From the NCBI GenBank assembly GCA_017405785.1, contig JAFQZR010000007.1:51917-115916 (forward strand): a stretch of 64,000 bases of DNA, read 5' to 3'. The position numbers and the translations under genes are program-made. The stretch comes from Erysipelotrichaceae bacterium (GTDB taxonomy: Bacteria > Bacillota_I > Bacilli_A > Erysipelotrichales > Erysipelotrichaceae). This document shows positions 33,192 to 41,956 of this stretch, piece after piece (position 1 is the stretch's first letter; the number at the start of each line of letters is the position of its first letter). The notes under the pieces were generated by a model, which was given only the letters and a program-made list of their open reading frames with translations, was not told the origin of the DNA and searched no databases.

Positions 33192-35126
33192 TTAGTTGTT
33201 TTCTCTGATAACCGCTGTCTTGTCCAGTGTGAATACATCACGGAAACTCTTATCCGATATGACCGCAGTGCCGCCGGCTGCTATACCGCGCTTGAGACCT
33301 CTGCCTTCAGCGTACCGGTGAGCATATTCAATCTTGCCATCCTTGATCAGGATCAATGGTGCTCCAAACCTTGATCCGACAGGACCCGCACACAGGCCGT
33401 CAGGGAACTTATCGCCATTGGCGAGTATTACCATGCCCGGTTTATAGAAGAACTCATCAGCTATCTTAAGTGATGTCTGATATCTGTTTTCACCGCTGAC
33501 TCTCTTAACCTTTCCAAAGGCGCTGATCTCATTTTCAATTGATTCGCTTACCGCACCTGTACCGCCGAGAATGAAGATATCAGCCCAGGTAACGGCATTA
33601 AGGAAATCCTTCTGATCCTGAGTGAGGGAATTACCGACCAGCAGGATCGGGAAACCTACTGCTGAAGCTGACAGGCTGTCAGCGAAGTTGGTTCCGGTGG
33701 CGACCATTAATATGTTAACCAGAATGCCGGCTCTTTTAAGTATCTCAATGTTAGTGCCATAACGGTTACTGCCGGCCAGTCTTTCAACCGGAATACCCAT
33801 GCCAGTCAGATCATTTTCAATCTTCTTGGAAACAGCCTTTTCACCGCCCAGGATGATTACTCCTCCTGTAGGTGCCAGTTTGGCTTTGATGTAGTCTTCA
33901 ACTTCCTTGGCCTTGGAATCGTTGATTATCAGAATCGGAGCATTTAACGCATTTGCCAGGTAGCTTCCGGCTAAGGCATCAGCGAAGTTATCACTGCAGG
34001 CCAGGATGATACAGTTATGCTGGGAGATGCCCTGCCCTTTCCGATAATAATCAGCTATGGCCATTGATGTACCGAAACGGTTGGATCCGGATAATCTTAA
34101 CAGATCATAACCAGGTAACGGATTAAAGGTAATTGTAATATACATAGACGAACTGTAGTTACGAACTTCACCTGTCACCGTATATACTGATTTATCTATG
34201 CCCTTCAGTGTTATTTCAGGGAATTCTTCAAAATAGTATGTACCCATGGCATCGAACATCATATCGATGCTGTACTGTTTTGCAGCCATGAAGTTATCTT
34301 CCTTATCCAAATAAAGGTGATCGGTAACATTTGTCCAGAAGGCCATTCCCGTGAATTCATACTTGTCCGGTTCGCCAGATCCCCATCCTGTGATTTCATT
34401 TTTATCACCGACTGCCGGAAGTTTGCCAGGAACTATTTCAATGTAATCGATACCGGTATAACCTTCCCTGACTTTCCACTCAGCTTTGATGACGGTATCG
34501 GATTTGATCCTTATGTACCGGTTGACATCGCCCTGCTGCCATCCGTCAAATTCCAGATGTGCACCTGGTGCCATGAATTCACATACCGGTAATCTGTAGT
34601 AGTCATCATGATATGCGGTAAAGCTTTCCATCTCTCCTATTCCGCCGTTGCCGTCAAAACTGACATTATACTTGTCTCGGTTGGTATTGAACGTTACATA
34701 CGCAACGCGGTTTAACTGCTGGGATCCGTAAGAGGTAACGCTTGCCCTGTATTTATCAGAACTGATTTCAGGATAAAAATGGAATTCCATGTATGGAACC
34801 GCAGCAAAACTGTACCCTGAATCAGGCACAAAATATGCACGGAGTGTATACATCTTGTTATATTCAAATACATCGCCTTCCCGCATTACAACAAGATCTG
34901 ATTCGTTGTACCAGTTGGACTTTCCTTCATCAAGATGATAATTGCTGCCGCTGGCTACATAAATCCCTGACACGGTCGCTTTCTCTCCGGCTTTTACTTC
35001 CTTAACACCATAGAGATTAATCACATTGATTTCCGTTCCGGCTTCTACACGCCAGCTGTTTCGAGGCAACACCGTAATCATTGTTAACATTGACAAGATA
35101 AGAATGAAAAGCTTTCTGTACTTCAT
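33192..35126 (-). CDS. Secreted cell-wall-binding protein with three CWB2 repeats
   Basis: From the ATG at 35126 (GGAGG 7 bases before), 644 residues. A signal peptide (about 1-30) leads to beta-rich sequence and, near 155-215, a Listeria-Bacteroides (InlB B-type) repeat: YNVSFDGNGGIGEMES and HLEFDGWQQGD. The C-terminal half is three cell-wall-binding type 2 repeats, starting LSGSNRFGTSMAIADYY, LAGSNRYGTNIEILKRA and VSGENRYQTSLKIADEF, each with ILGGxxAVS-type ends. CWB2 modules bind anionic wall polymers, so the protein is held on the wall without covalent anchoring. The role of the N-terminal part is unknown. Confidence 0.88.
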   Translation of the reverse strand: MKYRKLFILILSMLTMITVLPRNSWRVEAGTEINVINLYGVKEVKAGEKATVSGIYVASGSNYHLDEGKSNWYNESDLVVMREGDVFEYNKMYTLRAYFVPDSGYSFAAVPYMEFHFYPEISSDKYRASVTSYGSQQLNRVAYVTFNTNRDKYNVSFDGNGGIGEMESFTAYHDDYYRLPVCEFMAPGAHLEFDGWQQGDVNRYIRIKSDTVIKAEWKVREGYTGIDYIEIVPGKLPAVGDKNEITGWGSGEPDKYEFTGMAFWTNVTDHLYLDKEDNFMAAKQYSIDMMFDAMGTYYFEEFPEITLKGIDKSVYTVTGEVRNYSSSMYITITFNPLPGYDLLRLSGSNRFGTSMAIADYYRKGQGISQHNCIILACSDNFADALAGSYLANALNAPILIINDSKAKEVEDYIKAKLAPTGGVIILGGEKAVSKKIENDLTGMGIPVERLAGSNRYGTNIEILKRAGILVNILMVATGTNFADSLSASAVGFPILLVGNSLTQDQKDFLNAVTWADIFILGGTGAVSESIENEISAFGKVKRVSGENRYQTSLKIADEFFYKPGMVILANGDKFPDGLCAGPVGSRFGAPLILIKDGKIEYAHRYAEGRGLKRGIAAGGTAVISDKSFRDVFTLDKTAVIRENN

Positions 35127-35161
35127 CTTCATACCTCCAAATCTCTCATTTTTGCAGCTGT

Positions 35162-36025
35162 CTATTCAAACTGGCTGCTTTTCTCCTTAAAGAATTCATA
35201 GTATGTCCTGACATTCTCCAGATCTTGCCACCTGGTGATCTTGCCGCCCTGATCAAGGTCATAGATCCTGGCTTCGTTCAATGCCAGCAAAAACGGAGAA
35301 TGTGTAGAGATGATAAACTGGCAGTCATAGAATCTTACTGATTCCTCAATGAACTGTTTCAGTTTGATCTGACTGGCCGGTGACAGAGAGTTTTCCGGTT
35401 CATCCAGCAGATACAGACTGCTTTCCCCTATCTCCCTCTGCCAGAATTCCAGGGCAGATTCACCGTTTGAATGCTGGACGATGTTGTTATTGTGCAGACG
35501 GGAACGGATGTACTTTGACTGAGTCATTCTGTATGAATCAACACGTTTTACCAGCTCTTCGTAACTGCCTTCAACACTGCTGTCAAAACGGAAATTCTTG
35601 TCAGAATCATATCTTCTGGACAGGTATTCATCTTCAAGCTGTTCCTTACGGCGGTTTACACCGGAGTTTATGGCCCTGACATCCAGCAGATAGTCAAAGA
35701 TATCATCGCTTGACAATGCCTTGATTTCCTGTAAAACCGACTGATTTGTCATTTCGTAACTGCAGCCATCCGCAAACTTTTCAAACAGATCGCTCTGCTT
35801 GACGATATTGCGTTTGGAAGCGTTCAGTTTCATCGCTATTATATTCAGTAATGTGGTCTTGCCCACACCGTTACTACCATAAAAGACTGTGAGCGGTGCA
35901 AACTCCAGTGAAGACAGACCCATTTCAGAGAAAATACCCAGCGGATAATAGCTGGTATAGATATTTCTCATATTTTTGATAATCTCTGTCTCCCCGGACA
36001 GATAAAACTCCTTCAAAAATACCAT
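35162..36025 (-). CDS. Stand-alone AAA/ABC-type ATPase
   Basis: The 287-residue protein has Walker A VFYGSNGVGKTTLLNI near residue 50, Walker B SLYLLDEPENSLSP near 208 and an H-loop IISTHSPFLLAL, the arrangement of the AAA_15/AAA_21 predicted ATPases. A clear TOPRIM or nuclease domain is absent. In other genomes such proteins are found alone or in defence or toxin-antitoxin-like pairs, but here the neighbours are surface-protein genes. GAGG precedes the ATG. The function is unknown. Confidence 0.75.
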   Translation of the reverse strand: MVFLKEFYLSGETEIIKNMRNIYTSYYPLGIFSEMGLSSLEFAPLTVFYGSNGVGKTTLLNIIAMKLNASKRNIVKQSDLFEKFADGCSYEMTNQSVLQEIKALSSDDIFDYLLDVRAINSGVNRRKEQLEDEYLSRRYDSDKNFRFDSSVEGSYEELVKRVDSYRMTQSKYIRSRLHNNNIVQHSNGESALEFWQREIGESSLYLLDEPENSLSPASQIKLKQFIEESVRFYDCQFIISTHSPFLLALNEARIYDLDQGGKITRWQDLENVRTYYEFFKEKSSQFE

Positions 36026-36076
36026 TATATAATCCTCTATTACTTTTATTCTATCATATATTATTTACCGCTAACG

Positions 36077-36103
36077 GAAAAAAGGTGCGGTTGCCCGCAT
36101 CAC
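36077..36103 (-). terminator. Terminator overlapping the adhesin stop codon
   Basis: Minus-strand TGATGCGG-GCAA-CCGCACC is followed by TTTTTT; the hairpin begins at the stop codon of the adhesin gene. Confidence 0.7.
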
Positions 36104-39100
36104 TTTTTTCTCTTTTTTCTGTTTCTGGAGGCATGATATGTCATCAGTGCACTGCTGCTGCAAAGCGACAGCCCCAGTAAACCCACATATACCATCAGCC
36201 TGGTTTCATCACCTGTTTCCGGAATGTCCGGCTCAGGCGCTTTTTCAACAAATACTTTCTGCTTTTCATTGTTCCAGTCTTTATGAACAACCGTTACTTC
36301 AGCGCTGTCTGTCAGTCTGCCCTCTTCAAAGAAGATGACTTCTCGGTTTTCAATCAGTTGAGCTGGAACTTCAAATCCAATCTCAATATTGTGCTGTAAA
36401 GCTGAAACAGTGACAGTCTTCTCCAGAACCACTCCTTCTTCGGTTTCCAGTGGTTCACCTGATTCAACATCCATCAACATGGCCTTTATGTTCAGCTGTT
36501 CACCGCTGAATCCAATGATCTGAATGTTATCAGTCAGCAGATAGTTTTCTTCATTCAGAACACTGCTGGCAGCTTCGGTTTCCAGATCAGGAATGCTGAC
36601 GGTCTGATCCTCATCACCTGGATCACAGTGTTCAGCTATCTTTTCGCCATTAAGCAGTATTTCTTCATATATCACTATTCTGTTGCCTTTCAGATAACCG
36701 CCATCAATACTCATCAGTACTTCTACACTGCCATCTGCTTTTTCGTTAGTGAAACTGGTATTGAAGACATATGGGTTTCCTTCTTCATCGGTAACTGCTT
36801 CACCAGTTTCCGCATAATGCAATGTTGTAACTATGACATACTTCTCACCAATCAAAAGATTCTTATATACGATGGTGTCCTTTATGGTCTGAATACCATC
36901 ATTAAGCAGATACTTATCACCATCACCGGCATCGACCGCAGTTGTTCCTATAACCGGCACATACAGTTTCTGATTATCATCATCCGGATCATCATGACTG
37001 CAGACAAGTTCAAACTTACCTTCAGCATTTATCCTGTAAAGATCATCAGCTATGTAGGTATTGCCCTTTATCTCAACACCTTCAAACTCAAGAGGGATTT
37101 CTTCTGTTTCCTTCCGGGCTATAAAACTGATCTCTTTCTCAGAAAGTATATTACCTGTTTCAGAATCTGCGACTCGTCCTTTGATCAGGTATTCACTGTT
37201 AACGGTCAGATTATTCAAAGTCACCAGATCAGTTAAACTCACGTCGTCTGCTGAAATATGGATCTTAGTGCCGCTACTGTAAAGAGCTTTGGTCTTAATG
37301 GACGGCTTCTTTTCATTTACCAAAGATACCGTAATGGTTTTCCCATCTTCAGGAACCGTGAACTCAACAGAAACAGCTGAATCGAAATACCCATCAGGTG
37401 CTTCATCCTCAACCAGATAATAGGTTACCCCCATCAGTAAGCCGCTTATGCAGTACGGTGTTTCCTCACTTACCCAGGATTTACCAATGATATTGCCTTC
37501 TTCATCTTCAATATGAAGTACTGCACCTGTTACGGTATTTCCGTTCCCGTCAACCTTGATGACATTCACCTTTACGGGATCTTCAGCTATGATCACTTCA
37601 TAATCAATGACCTCCGGCGAATTACCATTCACCTTAGCCTCAACTTTTATTGGTTCAGTTATCGGCAGATATCCTTCCGGAGCCTTTTCTTCAATGATCG
37701 TATAGGTGTCAGGATACAGCTCTTCTGATTCCCCTCTGCCAGATTCATCAGTAACGATCTCTCCCATCTTAATAAGACCGTCTATGCTGTCACAGTAAAT
37801 ACCGAAGATTGCTCCTTCAAAACTTCCCTGACCCTGAGGTTCATTCAGCCCGGTTTCACTGTCTTTTTTCTGAATGACTATCCTTACTTTCTGGATCTTG
37901 TCGGAAACATATACCGTGTTTTCTTCCTGTTCCATCTTTACCTGATAAACATTATCATCAAGCAGTAATCCGTCAGGACAGCTGATCTCTTTGAAATAAT
38001 AAGTATTACCTAAGTAAAGCTCTACGGTATTGCTGAGGCCGTCTTCACCGATGGTCAGTAAGGCATTATTGCCGTAGATATCCTGAGCTTTACTCTGACA
38101 TTTGGAATCGGTATACAGCTGATAAACTGTACCTTCTACCGAAATGCCTTCATTCCGTGATTTGAGCATCTCACCCCGGTATTTGACGATATTGAAGCGG
38201 CAGGTCCTACGGGTCACCGTAAACACAACCGAAGCACTGTCATATTCCGATGACAGAAAACTGCGGCTGAAGAACATGTCCTGCGTTGATCTCTTATTTC
38301 CCGGCTGCCAGTGCTCTTCATAGTTTTCCCAGCTGTAGACCACAAATTCATCAGGCGGAGATGGCTGAGTGTCCAGAAAATCAATGAAATCACTGTAGCC
38401 GTCCTGTCTTTCAGCGGCTGTAGGCGAACTGTTGCCCCACCAGTCACGTCCGTCATTATGATAATGATTAATTGCCACATGGGTAATGAACTGCCCCAGA
38501 CCTCTGACTTCGCGAGTACCGCTGACCCGGATCTGTTCACGGGTAATATCGATTGCCTCACTGCTGCAATACGGTAACTGATATCTTCCGGAGGTAAAGC
38601 CTTTCCATTGAGCTGGTCCGTTCCAGCCATAGTACATGACCTTGCGTATGGCTTCCCGGTCATCGCCCTCATATACTGTCATCTCTTCTGTAGTGACAGT
38701 ATTCTGCTTACCTATATTGGCTATGCCCCCTACTGCCGAAGGTGATTTGGCATCAGAGTTACCGCAGTAAAACTGTGTTGTTCCAAAGGTGGTATCCCAG
38801 ATGATCGTTGAAGTATCACCGTCATCATTGCCTACCCAGTTACCGCTGCTGTCAACTCCGAAGACATGGCCTATCATCCCTACTTCAATAGTCTCAGGTA
38901 ATACGGTTTTATCTTCCAGTGTTACTTCCCGGCTGAGCTTATCATATTCATACAGATCATTGGGATCATTAAGCGTTATGATATATCTTCCCGGTTTCAG
39001 ACCGTCAATAAATGGCTGATTATTGCAGTAGCCTATGCCGTCTGATCTTACTTCCAGTAAGCCAACCGGTGTGTCAGTGTCCCGGTTTATTACGGTAAAG

Positions 39101-39255
39101 ACAGTATTCTCCGGTAAACCGCCTCTACCGTTTACTGCCACTTTCAATGTCAGATAATTGCCATGGGTATCCAGGGCACTGACCATGCTGAAACCCATTG
39201 ACAGACAGAATACTGCTGAAAGAATGATTAGTGTGGTTTTTCTGAACAATTGCAT
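36100..39255 (-). CDS. LPXTG-like anchored adhesin with thioester-like head and VaFE/Cna-B repeats
   Basis: The 1051-residue protein has a signal peptide (1-28), a small N-terminal domain, and at about 130-280 a region like thioester adhesin heads: TQFYCGNSDAK with C164, KVMYYGWNGPAQWKGF and LGQFITHVAINHYHNDG. SpaA/Cna-B-like domains follow (IVIQKKDSETGLNEPQG-, DTYTIIEEKAPEGYLPI, YYLVEDEAPDGYF), with E-x-x-A-P-x-G-Y isopeptide-type motifs. Three VaFE-type repeats follow (KDTIVYKNLLIGEKYVI, VIYEEILLNGEKIAEHCDP). The sorting signal IPETG (1011-1015), a helix and RNRKKRKK end it. Expected to be fixed to the wall by sortase; no sortase gene is in the window. Confidence 0.88.
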   Translation of the reverse strand: MQLFRKTTLIILSAVFCLSMGFSMVSALDTHGNYLTLKVAVNGRGGLPENTVFTVINRDTDTPVGLLEVRSDGIGYCNNQPFIDGLKPGRYIITLNDPNDLYEYDKLSREVTLEDKTVLPETIEVGMIGHVFGVDSSGNWVGNDDGDTSTIIWDTTFGTTQFYCGNSDAKSPSAVGGIANIGKQNTVTTEEMTVYEGDDREAIRKVMYYGWNGPAQWKGFTSGRYQLPYCSSEAIDITREQIRVSGTREVRGLGQFITHVAINHYHNDGRDWWGNSSPTAAERQDGYSDFIDFLDTQPSPPDEFVVYSWENYEEHWQPGNKRSTQDMFFSRSFLSSEYDSASVVFTVTRRTCRFNIVKYRGEMLKSRNEGISVEGTVYQLYTDSKCQSKAQDIYGNNALLTIGEDGLSNTVELYLGNTYYFKEISCPDGLLLDDNVYQVKMEQEENTVYVSDKIQKVRIVIQKKDSETGLNEPQGQGSFEGAIFGIYCDSIDGLIKMGEIVTDESGRGESEELYPDTYTIIEEKAPEGYLPITEPIKVEAKVNGNSPEVIDYEVIIAEDPVKVNVIKVDGNGNTVTGAVLHIEDEEGNIIGKSWVSEETPYCISGLLMGVTYYLVEDEAPDGYFDSAVSVEFTVPEDGKTITVSLVNEKKPSIKTKALYSSGTKIHISADDVSLTDLVTLNNLTVNSEYLIKGRVADSETGNILSEKEISFIARKETEEIPLEFEGVEIKGNTYIADDLYRINAEGKFELVCSHDDPDDDNQKLYVPVIGTTAVDAGDGDKYLLNDGIQTIKDTIVYKNLLIGEKYVIVTTLHYAETGEAVTDEEGNPYVFNTSFTNEKADGSVEVLMSIDGGYLKGNRIVIYEEILLNGEKIAEHCDPGDEDQTVSIPDLETEAASSVLNEENYLLTDNIQIIGFSGEQLNIKAMLMDVESGEPLETEEGVVLEKTVTVSALQHNIEIGFEVPAQLIENREVIFFEEGRLTDSAEVTVVHKDWNNEKQKVFVEKAPEPDIPETGDETRLMVYVGLLGLSLCSSSALMTYHASRNRKKRKK

Positions 39256-39275
39256 ATGTTCCTCCTGTTCAGGGA

Positions 39276-39305
39276 AATAAAAAGTATCAGGTTTCCCTGA
39301 TACTT
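39276..39305. terminator. Terminator after barstar (near-symmetric)
   Basis: AAGTATCAGG (39282-39291) pairs with CCTGATACTT (39296-39305), with an A-run on the left giving minus-strand T. Confidence 0.85.
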
Positions 39306-39330
39306 CATTGACACAAACTGTTCAGATTCC

Positions 39331-39606
39331 TTAATCTTTTACGATGAAAATGAAATTCTTGTCTTCAGCCGCATTATTGAAGGCTTCCAGAATTCTTTCG
39401 CCGTATTCATTAAGACTCTTTTTCATTTTCCGGGCATTCATGAGGATGACGATGGTATCGTCATTGACATACATGTCCGTTAACAGATCAAACAGAGCAT
39501 CCAGATTCTTTCCGAAATAACCCGGAAAGTGCAGCTCTTTGGCTATGTGTTTATAGGCTTTTTCTCTTGAGGTCATTGCTGAGCCGTCCAGAATGATAAT
39601 GTTCAT
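39331..39606 (-). CDS. Barstar family ribonuclease inhibitor
   Basis: The protein (91 residues from ATG 39606; 93 from ATG 39612) matches barstar: NIIILDGSAMTSREKAYKHI and FPGYFGKNLDALFDLLTD, where the helix with N-L-D-A-L-x-D is the barnase-binding face. It should block the neighbouring barnase-like enzyme in the cytoplasm. The second ATG is preferred since GGAGG lies 9 bases before it; either start overlaps the end of the barnase gene, so the two are translationally coupled. Confidence 0.88.
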   Translation of the reverse strand: MNIIILDGSAMTSREKAYKHIAKELHFPGYFGKNLDALFDLLTDMYVNDDTIVILMNARKMKKSLNEYGERILEAFNNAAEDKNFIFIVKD

Positions 39607-39608
39607 CT

Positions 39609-40100
39609 TCATTCTCCTCCGTAAATCTTGATAAACGACTCGTAATGATCATCCGTATAGTAGATCAGACCGTCGTTGGAATAGATAAGTCTTTCATCTC
39701 CCCTGCTGTTTTTCCCCAGGGTGTTGAGGTCGCATTCTCGCCAGGATCGTCCGTCTTTCTTCGGCAACAATCCTTCCCTGTTAGCGAAGGTATCGCCTCC
39801 GATGCAGCAGCCCGGAAAATACGGTTCCACCGAACCTCCTTCCCAGCCGGCCTTGCGGGCCTGGTTCTTGGTGACATAGTTGCTTGGCAGCTTGTTGAAG
39901 GTAATCAAATACAAAGCTACTTCCTCCAGACTGTCGTATACGCCGTCTTCCTCAACTGTTATCTGAACAGTCGGATCAGGATCTGGATTAACTATCGGTT
40001 CAGGAGTCTGAGGATTGAATACACCCAGCAGATAACCGCCCAGAAAGGCAGCTACAACGATGACTGAACTGATCAGAGTCCATAGTTTCTTAATATTCAT
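39609..40100 (-). CDS. Barnase-like ribonuclease with N-terminal membrane anchor
   Basis: The 163-residue protein has a hydrophobic N-terminus (about 8-28) that lacks a clear cleavage or lipobox site. A Pro/Asp linker (NPQTPEPIVNPDPDP) and a barnase domain follow: LPSNYVTKNQARKAGW, GGDTFANREGLLP and GRSWRECDLN (E122 as general base). ERLIYSNDGLIYYTDDHYESF is split here as ERLIYSNDGLI and YTDDHYESF (R137, H152). All three catalytic residues of barnase have counterparts. A CC pair (98-99) replaces GK-S in the usual loop. It would act outside the cell or at the membrane. Confidence 0.87.
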   Translation of the reverse strand: MNIKKLWTLISSVIVVAAFLGGYLLGVFNPQTPEPIVNPDPDPTVQITVEEDGVYDSLEEVALYLITFNKLPSNYVTKNQARKAGWEGGSVEPYFPGCCIGGDTFANREGLLPKKDGRSWRECDLNTLGKNSRGDERLIYSNDGLIYYTDDHYESFIKIYGGE

Positions 40101-40119
40101 CGGATCACTCTCCTTACTG

Positions 40120-40833
40120 TTATTTTAGATTAACAAAGTGATATACCGCAATGGAGACTGCATTATCCAGATTCAGGGAATCAACGGTGTTCAGCTGTTC
40201 AATGAACACTGACTTACCGTAGTTATGAAATTCCGGTGCCAAACCTGTGGCCTCGTTGCCGAAAACCAGGGAATAGCTTTTCTGCGGTCTGACTACATCC
40301 TGCAGATTGGTCGAACCGTCAAGCATGAAACAGTAGATCTCTCGCTCTGATGCCTTCTGCAGATATTCTTCAAAGGAACTGAAATAGCTGAATCTGACCC
40401 TGAAGAAGGCTCTCATGGTTGCCCTGATGGTCTTAGGGTCATAGATATCAGCTGCCGGGGATATGATGGCGATGTTGTCTATGCCGAATCCCGTACAGGT
40501 CCTGATTATCGTGCCCAGATTGCCCATGTTACCCGGATTTACCAGCACGACATGGCTGGCTGAGAGATCAATGTCATTGGTGAACTTGCGGAAAACACCC
40601 ATGATGTAACAGTTTTCCTTAGCATTGACGATATTGAAGGCCTTATCGCTGCGGATGACTTCGATCTTATTCTTCTGACAGAGAGCTATGATCTTCTGAT
40701 AGATTTCATTGTCTTTCTGCTTTGAATGTACATAGACACTTATAACCTGCTGCGGATGACTCTGCAGCAGTTCCAGTGTCAGTTCAGTACCTAAAGCATA
40801 GGAGAAGTCTCCGTCTTTCTTGTATTTCTGCAT
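40120..40833 (-). CDS. TrmH family 2'-O-ribose RNA methyltransferase
   Basis: The 237-residue SPOUT protein has VVLVNPGNMGNLGTIIRTCTGFG, an N-terminal substrate-binding part (about 1-90), SLVFGNEATGLAPEF and LNTVDSLNLDNAVSIAVYHF (split as LNTVDSLNL, DNAVSIAVYHF), the SAM-binding trefoil knot. It should methylate a ribose 2'-OH in rRNA or tRNA; the exact target is unknown. It starts a transcript after the ftsZ terminator and is followed 19 bases on by the barnase gene. Confidence 0.88.
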   Translation of the reverse strand: MQKYKKDGDFSYALGTELTLELLQSHPQQVISVYVHSKQKDNEIYQKIIALCQKNKIEVIRSDKAFNIVNAKENCYIMGVFRKFTNDIDLSASHVVLVNPGNMGNLGTIIRTCTGFGIDNIAIISPAADIYDPKTIRATMRAFFRVRFSYFSSFEEYLQKASEREIYCFMLDGSTNLQDVVRPQKSYSLVFGNEATGLAPEFHNYGKSVFIEQLNTVDSLNLDNAVSIAVYHFVNLK

Positions 40834-40849
40834 CTTTACACCTCTGTGT

Positions 40850-40876
40850 AAAAAAATAACCCTGACGGGTTATTTT
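40850..40876 (-). terminator. Terminator of ftsA-ftsZ
   Basis: Minus-strand AAATAACCC-GTCA-GGGTTATTT followed by TTT, directly after the ftsZ stop. Confidence 0.85.
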
Positions 40877-40877
40877 C

Positions 40878-41948
40878 TTAACGATCCTTGAAGAATGAAG
40901 GTGTATCGAATGAAGGCAGGCTTACATCCGGGAATGTTTCTTCCTGGCTTGTATTCTTCACATCTTCTTCCTTAGTGCTGACTTTCAGCGGTTCTTCCCG
41001 GTCGGTCTGTTCAAACCCAGTCGCAATTACCGTAACGATGATCGTGCTGTTGAGGTTTTCATTGAACGCAACACCGAAGATGGCGTCAATGTCACCGCCG
41101 GCAGCGGTACGGATGTAATCAACTGCGGCATTGGCATCATTGATCGTCAGGTCATTACCGCCGGTAATGTTGATGATCGCATTTCTGGCACCGGCAATAT
41201 CGGCTTCCAGTAATGGTGAGTTAACAGCCTTGGTTGCAGCTTCGACAGCTCTGTTTGGTCCGTCGTCCATGCCGATACCGATGAGGGCATCGCCCTGGTT
41301 GCTCATGACAGCCTTGATATCGTTGAAGTCGAGGTTGATGATTGCCTGGAAGCTTACCAGGTCAGTGATTGTCTGGACAGCCTGACGTAAAATGTTGTCA
41401 GCTTCCTTGAAGGATTCCTTGAATGGAATGTCGCCCAGGATCTTTTCAACCTTGCTGTTAGGAATAATGATGATTGAGTCAACATGCTTGCGCAGTTCAT
41501 CAAGTCCGTCCAGAGCCTGCATCATTCTTCTTCTTCCTTCGAATGGGAATGGCTTGGTGACGACAGCGATCGTCAGAGCTCCGGCTTCCTGAGCAAATCT
41601 GGCAATGATTGGTGCAGCGCCTGTTCCGGTTCCGCCGCCCATGCCTGCGGTAATGAAGACCATGTCAGCTTCCTTGACGGCTTCTCTTAATTCAGCCTCA
41701 GCTTCCAGACATGCCCGCTTGCCTACTTCAGGATTACCGCCGCAGCCTAAGCCGTGAGTGGTATTGACACCAAGGAGGATCTTGTTTTCAACCTTGGATG
41801 TTCTGATGACCTGTAAGTCAGTATTGGCAACGTAGAATTCTACACCTGCAACACCGTCCTCAACCATTCTGTTGACTGCGTTACAGCCGGCACCGCCGAC
41901 ACCGAATACCTTAATTCTGGTTACATTGTTTAAAGTTAATTCGCTCAT
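40878..41948 (-). CDS. ftsZ: Cell division GTPase FtsZ
   Basis: The 356-residue tubulin homologue has VFGVGGAGCNAVNRM, the tubulin signature GGGTGTGAAPIIA, the T7-loop NLDFNDIKAVM and a C-terminal conserved peptide SFDTPSFFKDR that binds FtsA and other partners. The unstructured linker between core and tail (about 315-345) is short. It forms the Z-ring. GAGG precedes the ATG. It follows ftsA by 8 bases and ends at a terminator; the rest of the dcw cluster is absent here. Confidence 0.98.
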   Translation of the reverse strand: MSELTLNNVTRIKVFGVGGAGCNAVNRMVEDGVAGVEFYVANTDLQVIRTSKVENKILLGVNTTHGLGCGGNPEVGKRACLEAEAELREAVKEADMVFITAGMGGGTGTGAAPIIARFAQEAGALTIAVVTKPFPFEGRRRMMQALDGLDELRKHVDSIIIIPNSKVEKILGDIPFKESFKEADNILRQAVQTITDLVSFQAIINLDFNDIKAVMSNQGDALIGIGMDDGPNRAVEAATKAVNSPLLEADIAGARNAIINITGGNDLTINDANAAVDYIRTAAGGDIDAIFGVAFNENLNSTIIVTVIATGFEQTDREEPLKVSTKEEDVKNTSQEETFPDVSLPSFDTPSFFKDR

Positions 41949-41956
41949 ATTTCACC

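Noticed and set aside
36100..39255. Pilus operon
   Set aside because: Only one anchored protein is present, and there is no sortase or pilin partner in the window.
33192..40100. Prophage or integrative element
   Set aside because: No integrase, recombinase, structural phage genes or attachment repeats are visible; surface genes alone do not support it.
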